Below, piece by piece: positions 10,547-19,073 of a stretch of 40,780 bases of DNA (positions are counted from its first letter, which is position 1; every line of letters starts with the position of its first letter). The stretch covers positions 1 to 40,780 of the forward strand of contig SKJG01000032.1 in NCBI GenBank assembly GCA_007116035.1, read 5' to 3'. A program made the position numbers and the translations under genes. The notes under the pieces were generated by a model that saw nothing but the letters and a program-made list of their open reading frames with translations, was not told the origin of the DNA and did no database searches. This DNA comes from Thioalkalivibrio sp. (lineage in GTDB: Bacteria; Pseudomonadota; Gammaproteobacteria; Ectothiorhodospirales; Ectothiorhodospiraceae).

Positions 10547-10634
10547 GATCTGCGCAGGATTGGAGGAGTCGGAGAAGGTACCGAATCCGAGGCCATCTGG
10601 AAAGGTTTGCCGCGCCGAAGTCCCCCGCCCAAGG

Positions 10635-10663
10635 TTGACATTGGTTTAGACCGAGTCTAAAGT
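10635..10663 (+). promoter_or_regulatory. Predicted sigma70 promoter of the rubrerythrin cluster
   Basis: TTGACA (10635-10640), 17-nt spacer, TAAAGT (10658-10663); upstream of the rubrerythrin ORF at 10764. Confidence 0.55.
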
Positions 10664-10690
10664 TGCGCCACGGTTTAGACGCAGTCTAAA
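10645..10690 (+). promoter_or_regulatory. Tandem operator: two perfect 7-3-7 palindromes
   Basis: TTTAGAC-CGA-GTCTAAA (10645-10661) and TTTAGAC-GCA-GTCTAAA (10674-10690), centres 29 bp apart. Confidence 0.8.
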
Positions 10691-10763
10691 TACCGTGTCT
10701 GCACACCGCAGACGCCAAAGAGCAGTTTGACGCACAGCAACCCAGTACGAGAGGAGCATCAAG

Positions 10764-11183
10764 ATGGAACTGAAAGGCAGCAAGACCGAGAAGAACCTTC
10801 AGGAAGCCTTTGCCGGCGAATCCCAGGCCAACCGTCGTTACCTGTACTTCGCATCCAAGGCCGACGTGGAAGGCTACAACGACGTCGCCACCGTGTTCCG
10901 TTCCACGGCCGAAGGCGAGACCGGACACGCGCATGGCCACCTCGAGTACCTCGAGTCCTGTGGCGACCCCGCCACCGGCCTGCCGTTCGGCGGCACCGAG
11001 GCCAACCTGAAGACGGCCATCGCCGGCGAGACGCACGAGTACACCGACATGTACCCGGGCATGGCCAAGTCGGCCCGCGATGAAGGCTTCGACGAAATCG
11101 CCGACTGGTTCGAGACTCTGGCCAAGGCGGAGCGTTCCCACGCCAACCGCTTCCAGAAGGCGCTGGATACCCTGAACGCCTGA
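10764..11183 (+). CDS. Rubrerythrin-family diiron protein lacking a rubredoxin domain
   Basis: [34 protein letters not shown]...; ExxH-type helices ([34 protein letters not shown]); ends without CxxCG motifs. Confidence 0.95.
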   Translation: MELKGSKTEKNLQEAFAGESQANRRYLYFASKADVEGYNDVATVFRSTAEGETGHAHGHLEYLESCGDPATGLPFGGTEANLKTAIAGETHEYTDMYPGMAKSARDEGFDEIADWFETLAKAERSHANRFQKALDTLNA

Positions 11184-11258
11184 TCGGTTCCAGGGAATGT
11201 GATCGGGCGGGGCCGGCTTGCCGGCCTCGTCCCTTGTCAGTGACGACTTCAGGCCCCG

Positions 11259-12617
11259 TTGGAGGGATTCATGTCCGCGCCCACGCAAAGTAAACGTGAA
11301 GGCAATCTGGAAGCTCCGACCCGCCATCCGCTGGATTGGCAAAACCCCGAATTCTATGACGAAGCCCCGCTCTTCGCCGAGATGGAGCGCGTCTTCGACA
11401 TCTGTCACGGCTGCCGCCGCTGCGTCAGTCTGTGCAATTCCTTTCCCACCCTGTTCGATCTGGTCGACGAGTCGGAGACCCTGGAAGTGGACGGGGTGAA
11501 GAAGGCCGACTACTGGAAGGTGGTCGACCACTGCTACCTCTGCGATCTCTGCTACATGACCAAGTGCCCCTACGTGCCGCCGCATGAGTGGAACGTGGAC
11601 TTTCCGCACCTGATGCTGCGAGCCAAGGCGACGCGCTTCAAGAAGGAGGGTGCCAAGGCGGCGCACAAGCTGATGTCCAGCACCGACATGATCGGTACGC
11701 TGGCCGGAATCCCGGTAGTCGCGCAGACAGTCAACGCCGTGAACAAGACCGGCTTTGCACGCAAGATCCTGGACAAGACGCTGGGCGTGCATCCGGACGC
11801 CAGCCTGCCGAAATATCACAGCAAGAAGGGCCGTGGCCGTGCCACCAAAGCGGCGTCCCCCATCAGCACCCCGGAACCCGTGAACGGCACGACCGGTCGC
11901 GTGGCGCTGTTCGCTACCTGTTACGGCAACTACAACGAGCCGCACATCGTCGAGGACCTGGTCAAGGTCTTCAACCACAACGGCATCGAAGTGACGCTGG
12001 TCGACAAGGAGCAGTGCTGCGGTATGCCCAAGCTCGAACTGGGCGACCTGGAGGCGGTGGCCGCGGCCAAGGATGTCAACGTACCTGCGATGAAGCGCAT
12101 GATCGATCAGGGCTACGATATCGTCGGTCCGGTGCCCTCCTGCGTGCTGATGTTCAAGCAGGAACTGCCGCTGATGTTCCCTGAGGACGGCGACGTGCAG
12201 GCCGTGAAGGGCCGCATCTTCGATCCCTTCGAATACCTGATGGCGCGCCATTCCGGCGGCAAGCTGAAGACCGACTTCCCGCAGCCTCTGGGCAAGATCG
12301 CGTATCACGCCGCATGCCACCTCCGGGTGCAGAACATGGGCCTGAAAACCCGTGACCTGCTCAAGCTCGTGCCGGACACACAGATCGACGTGATCGAGCG
12401 CTGCTCGGGCCACGACGGGACCTACGGCGTGAAGAGCGAGTATTTCGAGACCGCGACGAAGATCTGCCGCCCGGTGGTGACGCGTGTGCAGAAGGCCGAG
12501 GCCGATCACTTCTCCAGTGATTGCCCGATGGCCGGACACATGATCGAGAACGGCCTGAAGGATGGCCGCGAACCCGAGCATCCGCTGACGCTGCTGCGCA
12601 AGGCCTACGGGCTTTAA
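11259..12617 (+). CDS. Fe-S oxidoreductase related to heterodisulfide reductase subunit D/GlpC
   Basis: Two ferredoxin-like clusters CHGCRRCVSLC and CYLCDLCYMTKCPY, plus CCG-type segments QCCGMPKLELG and ERCSGHDGTYG. Confidence 0.9.
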   Translation: MEGFMSAPTQSKREGNLEAPTRHPLDWQNPEFYDEAPLFAEMERVFDICHGCRRCVSLCNSFPTLFDLVDESETLEVDGVKKADYWKVVDHCYLCDLCYMTKCPYVPPHEWNVDFPHLMLRAKATRFKKEGAKAAHKLMSSTDMIGTLAGIPVVAQTVNAVNKTGFARKILDKTLGVHPDASLPKYHSKKGRGRATKAASPISTPEPVNGTTGRVALFATCYGNYNEPHIVEDLVKVFNHNGIEVTLVDKEQCCGMPKLELGDLEAVAAAKDVNVPAMKRMIDQGYDIVGPVPSCVLMFKQELPLMFPEDGDVQAVKGRIFDPFEYLMARHSGGKLKTDFPQPLGKIAYHAACHLRVQNMGLKTRDLLKLVPDTQIDVIERCSGHDGTYGVKSEYFETATKICRPVVTRVQKAEADHFSSDCPMAGHMIENGLKDGREPEHPLTLLRKAYGL

Positions 12618-12633
12618 CGTGAAAGCGAGAAAC

Positions 12634-12663
12634 GTCGCGTTACGCCCTTTGGGCTAACCCGAC
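12634..12663. repeat. Palindromic intergenic repeat
   Basis: GTCGCGTTACGCCC-TTT-GGGCTAACCCGAC, near-perfect inverted repeat. Only one copy seen in the window. Confidence 0.55.
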
Positions 12664-12743
12664 TTGCAGGTTGCGGTTTTTCTTCGTCAGGGTTGGCGCA
12701 GAGCCATGAGAGTCAGACGAACCCAAAACAAGGAGAGCTCATC

Positions 12744-13046
12744 ATGTCGAGTGATGGATATCACGAGCCGGTAGAGGAATTGAGCGACGAGAGCCGGGAG
12801 ATGCACCGCGCGATCGTGTCGCTGATGGAGGAACTCGAGGCCGTCGACTGGTATCAGCAGCGTGTCGATGCCTGCAAGGATCCCGAACTGAAGGCGATCC
12901 TCGCGCACAATCGCGACGAGGAGATCGAGCACGCCGCAATGGTGCTGGAGTGGATCCGGCGCAAGAACAAGGTGTTCGACAAGGAACTCCGGGAGAACCT
13001 GTTCTCCGACAAGGACTACACCGATATCGGACACCACGATCATTGA
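12744..13046 (+). CDS. Encapsulated-ferritin-like (EncFtn family) protein
   Basis: MSSDGYHEPVEELSDESREMHRAIVSLMEELEAVDWYQQRVDACKDPELKAILAHNRDEEIEHAAMVLEWIRRKN...; matches remembered EncFtn signatures EELEAVDWY and AHNRDEE-EHAAM; RBS aaggag. Confidence 0.88.
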   Translation: MSSDGYHEPVEELSDESREMHRAIVSLMEELEAVDWYQQRVDACKDPELKAILAHNRDEEIEHAAMVLEWIRRKNKVFDKELRENLFSDKDYTDIGHHDH

Positions 13047-13086
13047 CCGCCCCGCGTCCCGGGGCAGTAACGAACTGGAGGCAAGT

Positions 13087-13680
13087 GTGAGCAAACTCAG
13101 CCGAGAAGACCTGTTTTCCCTGGAGATGTACTCGGAGATGCGACCCGGCTTCCGGGCCGAGATCATGCAGCACAAGAAGAACCGCGTGCTGCAGGTGGGG
13201 CCGAACGTGACCCTGCATTTCGAGGATCGCAAGACCATGCTGTACCAGGTACAGGAGATGCTGCGGGCCGAAAAGATTTTCGACGCAGCGGGCATCCAGG
13301 AGGAACTGGACGCCTACAATCCGCTGATTCCGGACGGCAGCAACTGGAAGGCCACGATGATGGTCGAATTCCCCGATATCGACGAGCGCAAGGTCGGGCT
13401 CTCCCGGCTGATCGGCATCGAGGACCGGACCTACGTTCAGGTCGATGGCTTCGAGAAGGTCCACCCCATTTCCGACGAAGATCTGGAGCGGGACACCGAG
13501 GACAAGACGTCTTCGGTGCATTTCCTGCGCTTCGAGTTGAGCGCGGACATGGTGTCCGCGGTGAAGAGCGGGGCCGCCATTGCCGTCGGTATTGACCACG
13601 AGAACTACACGCACCGGGTCGACGCCGTGCCCCCCGCCACGCGTGATTCCCTCGCGGCGGATCTTGCCACGGTCAACTGA
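13087..13680 (+). CDS. DUF3501 family protein (GTG start)
   Basis: SKLSREDLFSLEMYSEMRPGFRAEIMQHKKNRVLQVGPNVTLHFEDRKTMLYQVQEMLRAE...; next to rubrerythrin and the Fe-S protein. Confidence 0.8.
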   Translation: MSKLSREDLFSLEMYSEMRPGFRAEIMQHKKNRVLQVGPNVTLHFEDRKTMLYQVQEMLRAEKIFDAAGIQEELDAYNPLIPDGSNWKATMMVEFPDIDERKVGLSRLIGIEDRTYVQVDGFEKVHPISDEDLERDTEDKTSSVHFLRFELSADMVSAVKSGAAIAVGIDHENYTHRVDAVPPATRDSLAADLATVN

Positions 13681-13704
13681 CCGGCAGCCCTCGCCGGAAC
13701 GCGA

Positions 13705-15057
13705 TCAAAGCAGATCCAGGGCGTCCGACAGGTGTTCGACGGGGTGGATCTCCATGCCTTCGATGCGTCGGCGGATCCGGTTGCCCGCCGGGATGATTGC
13801 GCGCGTCAGGCCGTGCTTGGCCGCCTCGGAAAGGCGTTCCTCGCCGTTGGGCACTGGGCGCACCTCGCCGGACAGGCCGATCTCGCCAAAGCAGACGAGG
13901 TCCAGACCCAGTGGCCGGTCGCGCAGCGACGACATTGCGGCCACCAGCATCGGCAGGTCGGCCGCGGTCTCAGAGACCCGGACCCCGCCCACCACGTTGA
14001 TGAAGACGTCCTGATCGAACAGCGCGATGGCTCCGTGGCGGCTGAGCACCGCGAGCAGCATGATCAGGCGGTTCTGCTCCAAGCCCAAGGTGACCCGGCG
14101 CGGCTGCGGCGCGTGGCTCTCCGCGACCAGCGCCTGCACCTCGACCAGGAGCGGGCGCGTGCCTTCGCGCGTGACCATCACTACGCTACCCGAGACCGGG
14201 CGACTGTGACGCGACAGGAAGATCGCCGAGGGGTTGGCGACCGGTTTCAGACCGTCCTCCTGCATTGCAAAGACACCCAGTTCGTTGACCGCTCCGAAGC
14301 GGTTCTTCACGGCGCGCAGCATCCGGTAGCGCCCGCCGGGGTCGCCCTCGAAATACAGCACGGTGTCGACCATGTGTTCCAGCACCCGGGGACCCGCGAT
14401 CTGTCCGTCTTTGGTCACGTGCCCGACCAGGATCACCGTGATGCCACGCTGCTTCGCCAGGCGGACCAGCGATGCGGCACTCTCGCGCACCTGCGACACC
14501 GACCCTGGGGCGGATTGCAGCGCGGCCGTGTAGAGAGTCTGGATGGAGTCGATGACCAGCACCAGTGGACGCTCGCGCTCGGCGGTGGCGATGATGTTCT
14601 CGACCTGGGTCTCGGTCAGCAGGCGCAGGCCGGAGACGTCGAGACCGAGCCGGTGGCCCCGCAGGCTCACCTGCTGCGCAGACTCCTCGCCGGTCACGTA
14701 AAGGGTCTGCTCGGCGGGGAGCAGCGCCAGCACCTGCAGCAGCAGGGTGGACTTGCCGATGCCGGGGTCACCCCCGATCAGGACCACCGAGCCCGTGACC
14801 AGCCCTCCGCCCAGACTGCGGTCCAGTTCGGAAATCCGGGTGGAGATGCGCGGGATCTCCGTCGCCGGCAGATCCCCCAGGCGCGTGATGCGCGCTGCCT
14901 CGCCGGCATAGCCCCCGGCCCGCGGACCTTGCGCGGCGGCACTGGGTTGCAGTTCCTCCATGCTGTTCCAGGCGCCGCAGTCGCCGCACTGCCCGGACCA
15001 CTTCGGACTCACCGCGCCGCAGTCGCGGCAGACGTACTGCAGCTTGGCCTTCGCCAT
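13705..15057 (-). CDS. radA: DNA repair protein RadA
   Basis: MAKAKLQYVCRDCGAVSPKWSGQCGDCGAWN zinc finger; GGDPGIGKSTLLLQ; KNRFG motif. Confidence 0.98.
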   Translation of the reverse strand: MAKAKLQYVCRDCGAVSPKWSGQCGDCGAWNSMEELQPSAAAQGPRAGGYAGEAARITRLGDLPATEIPRISTRISELDRSLGGGLVTGSVVLIGGDPGIGKSTLLLQVLALLPAEQTLYVTGEESAQQVSLRGHRLGLDVSGLRLLTETQVENIIATAERERPLVLVIDSIQTLYTAALQSAPGSVSQVRESAASLVRLAKQRGITVILVGHVTKDGQIAGPRVLEHMVDTVLYFEGDPGGRYRMLRAVKNRFGAVNELGVFAMQEDGLKPVANPSAIFLSRHSRPVSGSVVMVTREGTRPLLVEVQALVAESHAPQPRRVTLGLEQNRLIMLLAVLSRHGAIALFDQDVFINVVGGVRVSETAADLPMLVAAMSSLRDRPLGLDLVCFGEIGLSGEVRPVPNGEERLSEAAKHGLTRAIIPAGNRIRRRIEGMEIHPVEHLSDALDLL

Positions 15058-16337
15058 CAGGAGTCGCCCCCCTGGCCCGGCGACCACGGGGGCGGGATGC
15101 GGACGGTGCGGACGGTATTGTTCTTGATCTGGATGATGTCCATCACCACCCCGTCGATCCGGACGCTGGCCGCAGCCTCCGGTATGTCCTCGAGGTGCTC
15201 GACGATCAGACCGCTCAGGGTCTTCGGCCCGTCCACCGGCAATTTGAGCCCCAGCGCGCGGTTCAGTTCGCGCAGGTGGATGCCGCCATCGACGACCACG
15301 CTCCCGTCGATTTGGCGCAGCACCTCGTCACCCATGGTCGGCGAGTCCGTGGTGAACTCGCCGACGATCTCCTCCAGCAGATCCTCCAGCGTGACCAGTC
15401 CCTCGATGTCACCGTATTCGTCCACGACCAGCCCGATCCGCTGCTTCTGCTTCTGGAAGTTGATCAGCTGCCGGTTCAGGGCCGTGCCCTCGGGGATGAA
15501 GTACGGGGGCGTGATGACCTGGCGCAGGTCCTCCGGCGTGAACGACTCCCGGTAGGCCAGTGGCAGGATGTCGCGCATGTGCACGAAACCCAGGACCCGG
15601 TCCAGCTCGCCCTCGATCACCGGCAGCCGGGTGAAGCTGCCACTGAGGATCTGCTCCAGTACATCGTTCCAGTCCTCATCCAGGTCCAGGACCACGATCT
15701 CGTTGCGGGGAATCATGATGTCCTCGACGGTCGTGCGTTCGAGATCGAGCAGGTTGACCAGCATGCGCTGGTGCTTGGCGGGGATCAGCGCGCCGGCCTC
15801 GGTCACCACGGAGCGCAGTTCATCCGCGGTCAGGGCAGCGCGCTGGCGATCATCCATGCGGATCCCAAGCAGGCGCAGTACGCCGTTCGCGAGCAGGTTG
15901 ATCACGTAGACCACCGGCCAGAGAACCCGCAACAGCCCGGTGTAGATCCAGGCCGCCGGGTAGGCGATCCGCTCGCTGTGGAGCGCCGCCACCGTTTTTG
16001 GCGCGGTCTCGGCGAAGATCAGCAGCGCAAGGGTCAGCAGGCCCGTCGCAATCGCGATCCCGGGGTCGCCGAACAGCCGCCAGCCGATGAAGGTGGCGAT
16101 CTGGGTGATCAGGATGTTGACGAAATTGTTGCCCAGCAGGATCAGCCCGATCAGGCGGTCCGGGCGCTCCAGCAGGCGCGCGGCCAGCTGGGCGCCCAGG
16201 TGACCCTGCTGTGCCTTGTGCCGCATGCGGTAGCGGTTCAGGGCCATCAGGGCGGTCTCCGAACCCGAGAAGAAGGCCGAGAGCAGGAACAGCAGGAACA
16301 GGGCGCCGAACAGCGCGGCTATTGGAATGTCATGCAA
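15057..16337 (-). CDS. CNNM/CorC-type transporter (DUF21 + CBS + CorC_HlyC domains), probable TTG start
   Basis: IPIAALFGALFLLFLLSAFFSGSETALMALNRYRMRHK...; 'DIMIPRNEIVVLDLDEDW'; C-terminal 'GLKLPVDGPKTLSGLI'. Confidence 0.92.
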   Translation of the reverse strand: MHDIPIAALFGALFLLFLLSAFFSGSETALMALNRYRMRHKAQQGHLGAQLAARLLERPDRLIGLILLGNNFVNILITQIATFIGWRLFGDPGIAIATGLLTLALLIFAETAPKTVAALHSERIAYPAAWIYTGLLRVLWPVVYVINLLANGVLRLLGIRMDDRQRAALTADELRSVVTEAGALIPAKHQRMLVNLLDLERTTVEDIMIPRNEIVVLDLDEDWNDVLEQILSGSFTRLPVIEGELDRVLGFVHMRDILPLAYRESFTPEDLRQVITPPYFIPEGTALNRQLINFQKQKQRIGLVVDEYGDIEGLVTLEDLLEEIVGEFTTDSPTMGDEVLRQIDGSVVVDGGIHLRELNRALGLKLPVDGPKTLSGLIVEHLEDIPEAAASVRIDGVVMDIIQIKNNTVRTVRIPPPWSPGQGGDS

Positions 16338-16362
16338 GGGCGGGTACCGTGCTGGAGGCGCA

Positions 16363-17163
16363 TCAGACGCGCTGCAGGATGACTTCCAGCACCAGCTTGG
16401 AGCCGAAATAGGCCAGCACCAGGCTGACGAAGCCGCCAGTCGTCCAGGCCAGGGCCCGGGTGCCGCGCCAGCCAAAGCGCCAGCGTCCGATCAGCAGTAC
16501 CGAGAACATCACCCAGGCCAGGATCGACAGCACCGACTTGTGTACCAGGTGCTGCGCGAACAGGTCCTCGAGGAAGATCATGCCGCTGGCGAGGCTCAGG
16601 GTGAGGAACACCCAGCCGACGAAGATCATCCGGAACAGCCACATCTCCATCGAGAACAGCGGTGGCAGGTAGCGCACGATGCCCTTGGTGTGGTGCTCGT
16701 GCAGGGCCTTGTGCTGTGCGGTCATCACCGCGGCCTGCACGGTCGCCAGCGCGAGGAAGGCCCAGCCCAGAGCCGCCAGCATGATGTGGATCCCGACATA
16801 GGGGGTGGTCGCGACCCGTCTGCCATCGTCGCAGGTGAGCGCGACCAGCAGCGCCAGCGCCGTCAACGGCAGTACGATCACGCCCATGATTGCCAGCGGA
16901 TGACGCAGCGCTGCCAGCCACAGCAGGACCGCGACCAGCCAGAGGGCGGCCGCGAGCGCGTTGCCCAGGCAGAGATTCGGACCCAGGTCCGTCATGACCA
17001 GTTGCGACAGGGCCGCCAGGTGTACCGCCAGAGCCAGCGCCCAGGTGATCAGCGGCCCGCGCGGTTGCGCCGGCGCGGGCGGCTGCAGGCGCGCGGATGC
17101 GACCAGGTAACCCGTGGTCAGGAGATAGAGGAAGATCGCGACGAGGCCGATGGCAATGCTCAT
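16363..17163 (-). CDS. Cytochrome c assembly-type inner membrane protein (YpjD/CcsA family)
   Basis: Eight or so hydrophobic segments; 'YVGIHIMLAALGWAFLALATVQAAVMTAQHKALHEHH'; divergent from ffh, the usual location. Confidence 0.85.
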   Translation of the reverse strand: MSIAIGLVAIFLYLLTTGYLVASARLQPPAPAQPRGPLITWALALAVHLAALSQLVMTDLGPNLCLGNALAAALWLVAVLLWLAALRHPLAIMGVIVLPLTALALLVALTCDDGRRVATTPYVGIHIMLAALGWAFLALATVQAAVMTAQHKALHEHHTKGIVRYLPPLFSMEMWLFRMIFVGWVFLTLSLASGMIFLEDLFAQHLVHKSVLSILAWVMFSVLLIGRWRFGWRGTRALAWTTGGFVSLVLAYFGSKLVLEVILQRV

Positions 17164-17257
17164 GGTGCACGATTATCCACGCATCGTGCCGACAATGCAC
17201 CGCGGGTGCCGGTGCAGGTACACTGCCCCGGTATTGGCAACGGTTTCAGGAGCAGAC

Positions 17258-18658
17258 ATGTTCGACGGCCTTTCCAGCCGCCTCCAGGCAACGGTCAAGC
17301 GCCTCAAGGGCCAGGCCCGGCTCACCGAGGACAATATCCAGGAAGCGCTGCGCGAGGTGCGCATGGCCCTCCTCGAGGCCGATGTCGCGCTCCCGGTGGT
17401 GCGCGAATTCATCGGCGAGGTCCGCGCGAAGGCCCTGGGCAAGGAGGTCATCGGCAGCCTGACCCCGGGTCAGGCCTTCATCAAGGTCGTGAACGACGAG
17501 TTGGTACGGGTGATGGGGGGCGAGGGCGCGAGCCTGAACCTCGCCAGCCAGCCACCGGCGATCGTGCTTGTCGCCGGCCTGCAGGGGGCTGGCAAGACCA
17601 CCAGCATCGGTAAGCTGGCGCGGCTGCTGCGTGAGCGCCAGAAGAAGAAGGTGGCCGTGGTCAGCTGCGACGTCTACCGCCCTGCGGCCATCCAGCAGCT
17701 CGAGACGCTGGCGGCGCAGGTCGGCGTCAGCTTCTACCCCAGTGACACCAGCCAGCGTCCGGAGCAGATCGCCCGGGCAGCGGTGGAGCGAGCCCGCCGG
17801 GAGCTGCAGGACGTGCTGTTGGTCGATACCGCCGGGCGGCTGCACATCGACCAAGCGATGATGGCCGAGATCCAGACGCTGCATCAGGCGATCGATCCGA
17901 TCGAGACCCTGTTCGTGGTCGACGCGATGACCGGCCAGGATGCCGCCAACACCGCGCGCGCCTTTGGCGAGGCCCTGCCGCTGACCGGGGTCGTCCTGAC
18001 CAAGGCCGACGGCGATGCCCGCGGCGGTGCCGCGCTGTCGGTGCGCAAGATCACCGGCGTGCCGATCAAGTTTCTGGGCATGGGGGAGCGCTCGGAGGCC
18101 CTGGAGCCCTTCCATCCCGAGCGTGTCGTCTCGCGCATCCTCGGCATGGGTGACGTGCTCACCCTGGTCGAGGAGGCGACCCGCCAGGTCGATCAGGACA
18201 AGGCCGAAAAGCTCGCCCGCAAGCTGAAGAAGGGCCGTGCCTTCAATTTCAACGATCTGCATGACCAGCTCTCCCAAATGCAGCGGATGGGTGGAATCGG
18301 CAGCCTGCTGGAGAAATTGCCGGGTGCCGGGCAGCTGCCCGATGCAGTGAAGAACCAGACCAACGACCGCGAGATCCGGCGCATGATGGCGGTGATCGGT
18401 TCCATGACCGAGCAGGAGCGGCGGCACCCGGAACTGATCAAGGGTTCGCGCAAGCGGCGTATCGCCGCCGGGTCGGGTGCGCAGATTCAGGATGTGAACC
18501 GCCTGTTGAAACAGCACACCCAGATGAGCAAGGCGATGAAGAAGTTTTCCAAGGGCGGAGCCGGCAAGATGATGCGGGCGCTGGGCGGACGACTCGGCGG
18601 CCTGGGCGGCATGGGAGGGCCGGGTGGACCGGGGGCGGGCGGTTTCCCCTTCCGATAG
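17258..18658 (+). CDS. ffh: Signal recognition particle protein Ffh
   Basis: MFDGLSSRLQATVKRLKG...; GLQGAGKTTSIGKLA; C-terminal Met-rich M domain. Confidence 0.98.
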   Translation: MFDGLSSRLQATVKRLKGQARLTEDNIQEALREVRMALLEADVALPVVREFIGEVRAKALGKEVIGSLTPGQAFIKVVNDELVRVMGGEGASLNLASQPPAIVLVAGLQGAGKTTSIGKLARLLRERQKKKVAVVSCDVYRPAAIQQLETLAAQVGVSFYPSDTSQRPEQIARAAVERARRELQDVLLVDTAGRLHIDQAMMAEIQTLHQAIDPIETLFVVDAMTGQDAANTARAFGEALPLTGVVLTKADGDARGGAALSVRKITGVPIKFLGMGERSEALEPFHPERVVSRILGMGDVLTLVEEATRQVDQDKAEKLARKLKKGRAFNFNDLHDQLSQMQRMGGIGSLLEKLPGAGQLPDAVKNQTNDREIRRMMAVIGSMTEQERRHPELIKGSRKRRIAAGSGAQIQDVNRLLKQHTQMSKAMKKFSKGGAGKMMRALGGRLGGLGGMGGPGGPGAGGFPFR

Positions 18659-18714
18659 TGAAGACTCGGGTCGCCAGGTCCAGCGGTTTTCGAGACTTTC
18701 ACCAACTCGACAGG

Positions 18715-18742
18715 TTGTTTCGCGACCGCAGTACGCTATAAT
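18715..18742 (+). promoter_or_regulatory. Predicted sigma70 promoter of rpsP operon
   Basis: TTGTTT (18715-18720), 16-nt spacer, TATAAT (18737-18742), 48 nt before rpsP. Confidence 0.6.
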
Positions 18743-18789
18743 CCCCGGTTTCCTAAAGCACACTGAATTCCCCGAGGTCCAGAACAGGT

Positions 18790-19050
18790 ATGGTTACCAT
18801 TCGTTTGTCCCGCCGTGGTGCGAAGCGCGCGCCCTTTTATCAGATCGTCGTCACCGACTCGCGGGCCCGTCGCGACAGTGGTTACATCGAGCGCATCGGC
18901 TTCTTCAACCCCGTTGCCCGGGGCCAGGAAGTGCCGCTGGAGATCGATCTGGCGCGTGTCGACCACTGGCTGGAGCGCGGCGCCGCGCCCTCGGAGCGAG
19001 TGGGGCGGTTGATCAAGAATCATCGCAAACAGACCGCCGTAGCCGGCTAG
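18790..19050 (+). CDS. rpsP: 30S ribosomal protein S16
   Basis: [41 protein letters not shown]. Confidence 0.98.
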   Translation: MVTIRLSRRGAKRAPFYQIVVTDSRARRDSGYIERIGFFNPVARGQEVPLEIDLARVDHWLERGAAPSERVGRLIKNHRKQTAVAG

Positions 19051-19073
19051 GACGGTCAGGGGCGCCGGCTCGG

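Noticed and set aside
10686-12581. 631-aa antisense ORF opposite the rubrerythrin and Fe-S genes
   Set aside because: Low-complexity His/Gln/Val/Leu-rich translation typical of antisense frames in GC-rich DNA; overlaps two well-supported genes on the other strand.
16327-17613. 428-aa + strand ORF overlapping ypjD and ffh
   Set aside because: Gln/Arg/Gly-rich antisense translation with no domain; the real genes explain the sequence.
17246-18763. 505-aa antisense ORF over ffh
   Set aside because: Exactly shadows ffh; composition is that of antisense GC-rich coding DNA.
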